Source of the DNA: DATKQI01 sp035532755
GTDB taxonomy: Bacteria > Pseudomonadota > Alphaproteobacteria > Acetobacterales > Acetobacteraceae
Assembly (NCBI GenBank): GCA_035532755.1
Contig: DATKQI010000377.1
Span: 1 to 10,145, forward strand
Reading direction: 5' to 3'
Length of the DNA stretch: 10,145 nucleotides
In this document: positions 5,787 to 10,145 of the stretch, piece after piece
Layout: the number at the start of each line of letters is the position of its first letter
Numbering within the stretch: the stretch's first letter is position 1
Notes under the pieces: model-generated
Told to the model about the DNA's origin: nothing
The model's database searches: none
Seen by the model: the letters and a program-made list of their open reading frames with translations, nothing else
Made by a program: the position numbers and the translations under genes

Positions 5787-6164
5787 CTAATCACGACCGA
5801 ATCCGCGCGGCGGTTGGATGGCGGCCAGTTCGTCTGGATCGAGATCGACGATGGCCTGCAGCGCCTCGCCGGTGGCACTCGCGCGCGTGGCTTCGGGCCG
5901 GGCCTCGAGCCAGGCGGCGTATCCCGCCTGTAAGGTGAGAAGTTCGGTGATCGCAGCCTCCCAGCGCTCGGGCCGAGCGGGCCGGCGCGGCTTCGGCGGT
6001 GCCGGCTTGGGATGCAGTAGGACCGGGCCGGCGTTCGCGGTGCGTTCGCAGCCCGGCGGGCTAACCCCCAGGCTTTGCCCGATCGCCCTCTGGCTCAGCC
6101 CCTGGGCAAACCGCAGCCGCAGCACCTCGCGTATCTTCCGCATCGACAATCTCTCGCCTGGCAT
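5787..6164 (-). pseudogene. Chimeric remnant: istA start fused to another gene's tail
   Basis: 125-codon open frame in two unrelated parts. Residues 1-35 (MPGERLSMRKIREVLRLRF... ending LGVS) match the start and first helix-turn-helix of IS21-family IstA transposases, preceded by a good GGGGAAGGGG ribosome site. From about residue 46 to the end the composition and sequence change: ERWEAAITELLTLQAGYAAWLEARPEA through to PPRGFGRD. That part looks like the C-terminal region of a conserved hypothetical protein, not IstA, which normally runs to several hundred residues. A deletion near 6060 probably joined the two in frame. The transposase domain is gone, so no transposition activity is expected. 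Expression of the tail from the istA start is possible. Confidence 0.65.
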
Positions 6165-6342
6165 CCCCTTCCCCCACCGTTCGGCAAAGGGTCAGGACTA
6201 CCCGTGGTTGAAGACTGTCGGCAGTTCAGGGCTCGCCATGACACGCCGCCCAGCGTTCATGGTCACCGAAATCGGTGTTCACGATCCGCTGGAATCAGCG
6301 TTCATCATCGACTGGAATGACCGTTCACGATCCACTGGAACA
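6060..6342 (-). mobile_element. Truncated IS21-family element, one end
   Basis: The istA start lies at 6164 on the minus strand. Upstream of it, four 23-bp repeats run up to the likely outer tip at about 6342, where the minus strand reads TGTTCC. IS21 elements begin with TG and carry several internal transposase-binding repeats before istA, exactly as here. istB, most of istA and the opposite end are absent. The inner border near 6060 is estimated from loss of IstA similarity. Confidence 0.65.
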
Positions 6343-6345
6343 CGC
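6255..6345. repeat. Four tandem 23-bp IS21-end repeats
   Basis: Units start at 6255, 6277, 6300 and 6323. Each begins GTTCAC or GTTCAT. The last three share the pattern GTTCA-YNATC-NNCTGGAA. Spacing is 22-23 bp, about two helical turns. These are the multiple terminal repeats expected for IstA binding at an IS21-type end; the innermost unit (6255) is the most diverged. Confidence 0.7.
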
Positions 6346-6354
6346 ACGCCTGCG

Positions 6355-6786
6355 TCAGTCCTCGGCCAACAGCGCGTCCAGCGTGACCGGGCAGACCTCC
6401 GACACCGGCAGCGGCGGCTGATCGTCGATCGTGTCCGGCAGGGCCTTGACCGCGTCGTGGTAGAGGCCGGCGACGTCGATCCTCCGGCGCATGGATGGCA
6501 CGAACCGGCGGCGAGCCTGGGCCCTGAACAGCCGAGCTTCGGATTGCCAGTGCGGCACGTCCCGCGACAACGGCCACGCCTCGGCTTTGAGCCGGTAGAG
6601 CAGCGCCTGCAGCAGGAGCGACTCGACAGCGTGCCGTTGCTCGCTTCCCACGCTCTCGATCTCCTCGGCGATGTTGGGCCAGTCCAGCTCGGCGTCGTTG
6701 ACCAGTTCGCCGGCGGCCCGGCGGCGTAACAGCGCGGCCTGTTGCTCGGACCACAGCAGGACGTCGGTGTCGTAGAGGTCGCTCAT
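6355..6786 (-). CDS. DUF29 family protein
   Basis: 143 residues with the DUF29 pattern: YDTDVLLWSEQQAALLR (5-21), ELDWPNIAEEIESVG (33-47), a helical middle with LLLQALLYRLKAEAWP and HWQSEARLFRAQARRR, and a C-terminal helical part. DUF29 is a small, all-helical family found in many cyanobacteria and proteobacteria, often in several copies and often beside TA-like genes. Its activity is unknown. A very strong ribosome site (AGGAGGAGG) precedes the ATG at 6784-6786. It follows the HicB-like gene by 45 bases and is probably cotranscribed with it. The stop lies about 13 bases from the IS21 tip, so the insertion stopped just short of this gene. Confidence 0.85.
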   Translation of the reverse strand: MSDLYDTDVLLWSEQQAALLRRRAAGELVNDAELDWPNIAEEIESVGSEQRHAVESLLLQALLYRLKAEAWPLSRDVPHWQSEARLFRAQARRRFVPSMRRRIDVAGLYHDAVKALPDTIDDQPPLPVSEVCPVTLDALLAED

Positions 6787-6831
6787 GCTCCCGCCTCCTC
6801 CTTCAGCGCCAAGATTGCTGGGTCCCTTGTC

Positions 6832-7107
6832 TCACGCTGCTGTCGCCGGCACCGGCGCCTCGTACGGTACCAGCACGACCGGTGGGTTGTGGTACTCGCT
6901 GAGGTCATAGGCAGGGATCCCGCCGTCCTCAACCGCGAGCGGCAACACCACACCGGCTTCGCAAGCGGAAGCCAGCGCATCCCGGGCCTGGGCCGCGATC
7001 TGCTCCGGCCCGTTCGTGGCCGAGATCACCCCCGGCAGGCCCGGGAAGCTGATCCACCAGGTCCGGCCGTCATCGGTAGGCTCGGCGATCGCGATGAAAT
7101 TCCTCAT
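6832..7107 (-). CDS. hicB: HicB-like antitoxin without HicA
   Basis: 91 residues of the HicB antitoxin fold: MRNFIAIAEPTDDGRTWWISFPGLPGVISATNGPEQIAAQARDALA, where the 'W.i.FP.LPG..sa' run and the following helix are diagnostic. The C-terminal part (PAYDLSEYHNPPVVLVPYE) lacks an obvious ribbon-helix-helix or HTH. I chose ATG 7107 because GAGGAG lies seven bases ahead; the ATG two codons upstream (7113) would abut that site. No hicA (small double-stranded RNA-binding toxin with a catalytic His) is present on either side. It heads a two-gene unit with the DUF29 gene. It may be an orphan, or the partner may be the DUF29 protein. Confidence 0.82.
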   Translation of the reverse strand: MRNFIAIAEPTDDGRTWWISFPGLPGVISATNGPEQIAAQARDALASACEAGVVLPLAVEDGGIPAYDLSEYHNPPVVLVPYEAPVPATAA

Positions 7108-7221
7108 GCCCATGCTCCTCACCGTTGCGGTGGATACTCCCAACCCTCGGCCCTGAAGGGGGAGCCGAGCATCTTTGGCGGATTTCCGCGGCTGGCGCGC
7201 CGCAGCGTTCTCATTCTGCCT

Positions 7222-7260
7222 GCTTATGCGTACCAGGAGGGCGTTTCGTTAGTTCCGGCC
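7222..7260 (+). repeat. Boundary repeat, copy 3
   Basis: 38/39 identical to copy 2. A second shared block, TTTGGCGGATTTC (7174-7186), lies at exactly the distance seen before copy 1, so copies 1 and 3 are related over about 87 bp. The repeat ends two bases before the stop codon (7263-7265) of the Xre antitoxin. Read in that gene's frame beyond the stop it gives WAGTNETPSWYA and then TAA. It marks the edge between the HicB/DUF29 unit and the BrnT/Xre unit. Confidence 0.8.
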
Positions 7261-7262
7261 CA

Positions 7263-7616
7263 TCACGCCGCCTGGCGCCGAAGCGCTCGCGCGACCATCA
7301 CCGGTTCCCGGGCGATCACGCGCAGATAGGCCAGGGCCGGCGCGTCGGGTTGCTTTCTGTTCTGCTCCCAGTCGCGCAGCGTGCCGATCGGCACATGGTA
7401 TCGCGCGGAGAATTCGGCCTGCGAGATGCCCAATTGCTTGCGAACCGAGCGGGCGATGGCCGCGGCTGTCTCGTCCTCGCTCAGGATCGGCGCCGCGTCC
7501 GGATCACTGGCGACGTGACGCGCGATGTCCTCATCGGTCTGGGCATCAACCGTCGCCCAGTCGGTCTCCTGCAACGCCTGCTGAACCATCGCGGGGGTGA
7601 CTTTTACCGTAGCCAT
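7263..7616 (-). CDS. Xre-family antitoxin paired with BrnT
   Basis: 117 residues. The N-terminal half is acidic (TDWATVDAQTDEDIARHVASDPDAAP) and probably binds the toxin. Residues 55-104 form an Xre helix-turn-helix: ARSVRKQLGISQAEFSARYHVPIGTLRDWEQNRKQPDAPALAYLRVI. This resembles the HigA/NadS-like antitoxins rather than classic ribbon-helix-helix BrnA. The ATG at 7616 lies 13 bases inside the end of brnT and has AGGAG eight bases ahead, so it is translated in step with the toxin. It likely represses the shared promoter by the palindrome at 7875-7893. The stop sits directly on boundary repeat 3. Confidence 0.88.
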   Translation of the reverse strand: MATVKVTPAMVQQALQETDWATVDAQTDEDIARHVASDPDAAPILSEDETAAAIARSVRKQLGISQAEFSARYHVPIGTLRDWEQNRKQPDAPALAYLRVIAREPVMVARALRRQAA

Positions 7617-7867
7617 GTGTTTTGCTCCTGTCGGCTGGCCTTGCGAACCGAGATCAACCGCTGGGTCTCACCGCGCATCGTGTCGGTGCAGACGAACAGC
7701 CGGGTTGCGACCGGCCCGAAGGCATTGATGCGGATCTCACCGTAGTCGTGGCGATCGTCGACGATCTCTCCAATGCGATTTTCGAGAACGATGGCACCAA
7801 GGGCGAGCGGCACACCGTGCTTCGCCAGGTTGGTCGCGTCCTTCTCGAGGTCGTACTCAATGTCCAT
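7604..7867 (-). CDS. brnT: BrnT-family toxin
   Basis: 87 residues of the BrnT ribonuclease toxin family (RelE-like fold). Family blocks are present: IEYDLEKDATNLAKHGVPLALGAIVLE (3-29), DDRHDYGEIRINAFG (37-51), and RLISVRKASRQEQNTW (70-85), the last matching the 'RiISaRkAtrrE' motif. Length is typical and the toxin precedes the antitoxin, the usual order for brnTA. The ATG at 7867 has no Shine-Dalgarno; the predicted -10 ends only five bases upstream, which suggests a leaderless message. The partner carries an HTH rather than the ribbon-helix-helix of classic BrnA. Confidence 0.88.
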   Translation of the reverse strand: MDIEYDLEKDATNLAKHGVPLALGAIVLENRIGEIVDDRHDYGEIRINAFGPVATRLFVCTDTMRGETQRLISVRKASRQEQNTWLR

Positions 7868-7872
7868 GCCGG

Positions 7873-7901
7873 CGTATACGGCTTAGCCGTATAGCGATCA
7901 A
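7873..7901 (-). promoter_or_regulatory. Promoter and perfect palindrome of the brnT operon
   Basis: On the minus strand TTGATC (7896-7901), a 17-bp spacer and TATACG (7873-7878) give a sigma70-like promoter. A perfect dyad TATACGGC / GCCGTATA with a 3-bp centre (7875-7893) covers the spacer and -10, a classic autorepression site. The ATG begins five bases after the -10, so transcription would start at or next to it. Confidence 0.6.
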
Positions 7902-8268
7902 GTGGAGCGCCATTCCGTCCGCAAGGCCGGACCGCTGCCGGAGGGACGAGACGCCAGCCGCAAAGCCGCCGGAACTGATGAAAGGCCAGAACGGCCTGAC
8001 GCAAATCATCGCCAGCGCCGCGGTGATTCGCGCAAAGGAATTAGGTGAGGGTGGCGATCAGTGCCCGGCGGCGCAGGCCGTCCCAATTGAACCTGCGTCG
8101 CCGAATGCCTATCAGACCATTGCCTTTATTCAAGAATATGCCGTGGCAGGCAGACTGTCGTCGGATTGAGACCGGGCCGCTCCAGGTTCCCGTCGTCTCG
8201 CCCCGCCCGTCACTTTGCACCTCATGACACGAACGTCGGGTTCGCCCTGCCTTGTCTCGCGCAGGTCC
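7902..8268. other. Gap between brnT and vapC
   Basis: Apart from the doubtful small frame at 7978-8169, I see no gene. A 15-base word GCAAGGCCGGACCGC at 7921-7935 recurs exactly at 9085-9099, so this word brackets the vapBC region on both sides. No terminator with a T-run is evident for vapC. Confidence 0.45.
7978..8169 (+). CDS. Possible small hypothetical protein
   Basis: 63 codons from ATG 7978, ending at TGA. I do not recognise the product. The sequence reads like plausible soluble protein (KGQNGLTQIIASAAVIRAKELG, then NAYQTIAFIQEYAVAGRLSSD), and the frame stays open some way upstream, so it could also be the tail of a decayed gene. There is no good ribosome site and no promoter that I can identify. 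It fills the otherwise empty 400-base gap between the brnT promoter and the VapC stop. A chance open frame in GC-rich DNA is a real alternative. Confidence 0.25.
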   Translation: MKGQNGLTQIIASAAVIRAKELGEGGDQCPAAQAVPIEPASPNAYQTIAFIQEYAVAGRLSSD

Positions 8269-8718
8269 TTACACGCCCTGACCGCTGGCCCATGCGGCAA
8301 GCGGCAGGAGGATACCCGCCAGGGCGGGATCGGGATGGGTCCGCATCGCCGTCACGAAGGGCCCGTCGGCGACGACGACCCTCTCTGCTCCCATGGCGAC
8401 GGCAAAGGCGACATACAAGGTGTCGTATGTGCTGTGGTTGACGGCGAGGCCGATCTCCAGCGCGATGCCATGCAGACCGAGTTCCGCAGTCGGTGTCGGT
8501 TCCACCTGCCGACGCAGCAGCGCCAGCGCTTCCCGCGCTTCGTCCGGCGTGAACAGCTTGCGCCGCACCTGGAGCCAGAGGACGTTGCAGGCCTCGTTCA
8601 GCCAGAAGTCCGGGACGAGCAGATCCACCTCGCTCCGGACCAGCCGCTCCGCCAGAAGACTGTCCGCCTCCTGCAGAACCCATTTCAGGCCCACCGAAGC
8701 ATCGATGACGAGTGTCAC
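8269..8718 (-). CDS. vapC: VapC/FitB-type PIN-domain toxin
   Basis: 149-residue PIN-domain ribonuclease toxin. The acidic metal-binding residues are all in place: Asp6 in VIDASVGLKW, Glu42 in LNEACNVLW, Asp99 in STYDTLYVAFA, and Asp118 in VVADGPF. Members cut tRNA or rRNA in the presence of Mg2+ or Mn2+. I chose the GTG at 8718 because the family starts right before this first Asp block and because it lies one base after the antitoxin stop (TGA-C-GTG), giving coupled translation. An ATG at 8772 would extend the protein into the antitoxin gene with no family similarity. Length is slightly above the usual 130-140. It looks active. Confidence 0.92.
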   Translation of the reverse strand: MTLVIDASVGLKWVLQEADSLLAERLVRSEVDLLVPDFWLNEACNVLWLQVRRKLFTPDEAREALALLRRQVEPTPTAELGLHGIALEIGLAVNHSTYDTLYVAFAVAMGAERVVVADGPFVTAMRTHPDPALAGILLPLAAWASGQGV

Positions 8719-8719
8719 G

Positions 8720-8995
8720 TCAGGTATCGGTCCCGACCAATGATCGCAGCCTCCCGGCCCGCGCTTCCGCAAGCAGTTCGGCTGCCATGGGCGAGCCGCG
8801 CCCGGCGGTCCGCCGCCGGAACTCGGCCAGGCGGTCCGCCGCCTGCTGGCGGGCCGGCGGCGGCTGTGCGTCGGTCAGCGCTGTCCTGAGGATTTCCCGG
8901 TGCTCCGCCTCGGCGGAGCGGCCGTGTTCGGCCGCGCGGATGCGAAGCCGCCTGACGACGGCGGCGTCGAGATTTCTCACGGTCAGAGTTGCCAC
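8720..8995 (-). CDS. vapB: FitA/VapB-type ribbon-helix-helix antitoxin
   Basis: 91 residues. The N-terminal ribbon-helix-helix is of the FitA type: ATLTVRNLDAAVVRRLRIRAAEHGRSAEAEHREILRTAL (2-40). The C-terminal tail, with SPMAAELLAEARAGR, is the arm that inserts an Arg into the PIN active site in FitAB complexes. I chose GTG 8995: the family begins there, CGAGG lies just upstream, and the operator palindrome (9008-9039) sits in front. An ATG at 9037 or 9088 would put that operator inside the gene. The stop is one base from vapC. Confidence 0.88.
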   Translation of the reverse strand: MATLTVRNLDAAVVRRLRIRAAEHGRSAEAEHREILRTALTDAQPPPARQQAADRLAEFRRRTAGRGSPMAAELLAEARAGRLRSLVGTDT

Positions 8996-9007
8996 GGCGG
9001 CCTCGGC

Positions 9008-9041
9008 GAATGCTGTCACTGCTGCGTTTGACAGCATTCTA
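9008..9041 (-). promoter_or_regulatory. Operator palindrome of the vapBC operon
   Basis: A perfect 11-bp inverted repeat, GAATGCTGTCA (9008-9018) and TGACAGCATTC (9029-9039), with a 10-bp centre lies just before the antitoxin GTG. TAGAAT (minus strand, 9036-9041) overlaps it as a possible -10; I cannot find a good -35. FitAB and VapBC complexes bind such two-arm dyads with two RHH dimers. Confidence 0.6.
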
Positions 9042-9072
9042 GCGCATCCGTTCTGGCGAGGCGAAAGGATTT

Positions 9073-9096
9073 GTCCGGCCGCTCGCAAGGCCGGAC
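9073..9096. repeat. Hairpin GTCCGGCC / GGCCGGAC
   Basis: Perfect 8-bp stem (9073-9080 and 9089-9096) with an 8-nt loop in the gap between the divergent vapB and the glycosyltransferase-like frame. There is no T-run, so it is not a standard terminator. Its right half is part of the 15-base word repeated at 7921-7935. The remainder of the gap (9097-9225) shows nothing that I recognise. Confidence 0.45.
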
Positions 9097-9225
9097 CGCC
9101 GCGACAGCGTGCCAGGCGCCGCCTTGACGCCCCTGACGCTCATGCGCGATTGGCAGCGTCATTGGTTCGGCAGTCATTGGCATGATCGATCCCGCAGAGG
9201 CACGCGAACACCCGGCCTGTCAGCC

Positions 9226-10065
9226 ATGGAGCGGTCGCCGGTGCGGCTGATTCTCGCCGATCCCGGGCTGAGCGGTCCGGCCGGACACCATCTGGGCTAT
9301 GTCGAGGCGGTCGCCGAAGCCGCCATGCAGCGTGGCTTGGCGCCGCTGATCCTGGCACACCAGACGTTCGGCGGCCGGCCTGAGTCCCGTCCGGTGAACG
9401 TCCTGCCGACCTTCAGCGCGCAGTATCAGCAGTATCAGACGAGCGGGGCAGGGGGACGCGGACGGGCCGCCATCCTTGCGGCCTGTAGCCGCCTGCCTCC
9501 CTGGGCCTCCGGCTCGGCGGCCGAGGCCCTGCGCCGGTTGCGCCGCGGCCTTCGCCGCGGTCGCGCCGACAGCTTTGGCCATGAACTGGCGGCGGCACTG
9601 CGGAAGCAGCGGGCAGCCGATAGCGACGTGCTGGTGCTGCCGAGCGTTTCGTCAGCCAACCTTGCCGGGCTTGCCGACGCGCTGGAGCCGGCGGCGCTGG
9701 GCCGGATCGCGGTGATCCTGCGGCGTCTGCCAACCGAGATGGATCAGAGCGACCCGCTTGCCGGACCGCCGCCGGGGCGCTTGCTGGACATGGCCTGCCG
9801 CTGTCGCGGCGGCCGTCGGGTCGAACGGGTGCTTGATCTCGGGGATCAGCCACACTGCAGCCGGCTGGCGCGGCCCGACCTGCCGGCCGGTACGGAACCG
9901 GCCTATCCGCTGCGGGTCAGATTCTGCCGCGACGACACCTTGGTGCCGATCGACCGCACGATCCCTAAGCCGGCTGAGCCGGAACCAAAAAGGGTAGTAG
10001 CCTATCTGCCCGTGGGCTGCGGTGGTCGAGGGAACGATGGTTGGCACTCTGTTGGATCGCTATGA
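9226..10065 (+). pseudogene. Chimera: glycosyltransferase N-part and methyltransferase zinc domain
   Basis: 279-codon open frame made of three pieces. Residues 6-178 look like the N-terminal Rossmann half of a GT4-like glycosyltransferase (RLILADPGLSGPAGHHLGYVEAVAEAAMQRG; DVLVLPSVSSANLAGLADAL; IAVILRRLPTEMD). The UDP-sugar-binding C-terminal half is missing. Residues 189-248 match the putative zinc-binding N-terminal domain of SAM methyltransferases (Methyltransf_13): RVERVLDLGDQPHCSRLARP, then YPLRVRFCRDDTLVPIDRTIPK. The second cysteine pair is damaged (CRDD where CxxC is expected). The final 30 residues match neither and lie in DNA leading into the next gene. Two deletions or insertions seem to have made an in-frame fusion. 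ATG 9226 is chosen by similarity; there is no good ribosome site. Confidence 0.6.
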
Positions 10066-10145
10066 CGAGCAGATAGCGGGGGTTTTGTCGTGCTACGACC
10101 GGGTGGTCATTACCGGAACGCTTCCGACGGTGTGCTACGCGGATG
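10037..10145 (+). CDS. Start of a conserved protein, cut by the window end
   Basis: 36 codons: MVGTLLDRYDEQIAGVLSCY, then DRVVITGTLPTVCYAD. GAGGGAACG gives a fair ribosome site ahead of the ATG. From memory this opening ('DRYDDQIAGVLSC.DRVVITGTLP..CYA') begins a widespread large protein, usually annotated hypothetical, in rhizobia and other soil bacteria, often in mobile DNA; I cannot name its activity. It overlaps the end of the chimeric frame by 29 bases. Its upstream DNA (from about 9970, after the palindrome CCGGCT-G-AGCCGG at 9970-9982) probably arrived with it and truncated the methyltransferase gene. Confidence 0.6.
   Translation, partial: MVGTLLDRYDEQIAGVLSCYDRVVITGTLPTVCYAD

Noticed and set aside
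5703..6729. Plus-strand open frames across the IS21 remnant and DUF29
   Set aside because: The DUF29 and IstA motifs lie on the minus strand with good ribosome sites. The plus frames carry no motif.
241..7260. Integron attC sites
   Set aside because: GTTAG is present, but I could not find a matching inverse core site or the paired L/R boxes expected of attC, and there is no integron integrase. The tyrosine recombinase lacks an obvious IntI-type insert.
241..7260. CRISPR array
   Set aside because: Only three copies, kilobases apart, with no regular spacers and no cas genes.
6742..7745. Plus-strand open frames across hicB, repeat 3 and the BrnT/Xre pair
   Set aside because: They are shadows of the minus-strand TA genes and only share the short repeat-encoded peptide.
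9109..9225. Longer start for the chimeric glycosyltransferase frame
   Set aside because: Residues before ATG 9226 show no similarity to the glycosyltransferase fold and contain many Arg/His/Trp residues typical of untranslated frames.

Overview
The window is a GC-rich stretch of accessory DNA from a proteobacterium. GC bias, codon use and gene families (DUF29, IS21 remnants, FitA/VapC, BrnT, RES/Xre) suggest an alphaproteobacterium, perhaps Rhodospirillales-like, but this rests on impression only. No housekeeping gene is visible. Toxin-antitoxin (TA) modules, a recombinase operon, a decayed IS21-type end and gene fragments point to a plasmid or genomic island.

Layout. 1-347: no gene; inverted repeats and a boundary repeat. 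348-937 (+): ChpS/ChpB (MazEF/PemIK-type) pair. 938-1255: no gene; a long imperfect palindrome and the second boundary repeat. 1256-2350 (+): Xre (DUF2384) antitoxin and RES-domain toxin. 2383-2769 (-): an HTH plus J-domain (DnaJ-like) protein, divergent from a tightly packed operon at 2947-5564 (+) encoding a tyrosine recombinase with all catalytic residues, a protein that looks remotely Api92/DUF1281-like, and a full-length ScpA-like kleisin. The divergent spacer holds three palindromes, one built like a Xer/dif core. 5787-6342 (-): one end of an IS21-family element with four 23-bp repeats and an istA start fused in frame to another gene's tail. 6355-7107 (-): orphan HicB-like antitoxin and DUF29 protein. 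7222-7260: third boundary repeat. 7263-7867 (-): BrnT toxin with an Xre-type antitoxin. 8269-8995 (-): FitA/VapB-VapC pair. 9226-10065 (+): a chimeric reading frame joining a glycosyltransferase N-terminal part to a methyltransferase zinc-binding fragment. 10037-end (+): start of a further, probably mobile-element, gene.

Four complete TA pairs of four families lie in 10 kb, mostly with their own palindromic control sites. A 39-bp repeat occurs three times in the same orientation, each time at an edge of a TA module. The least conventional part is the recombinase / Api92-like / ScpA-like operon with its divergent HTH-J protein. I infer a maintenance or segregation module: the recombinase could resolve or integrate the replicon, the ScpA-like protein could recruit SMC, and the HTH-J protein could regulate. 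None of this is demonstrated by sequence alone.
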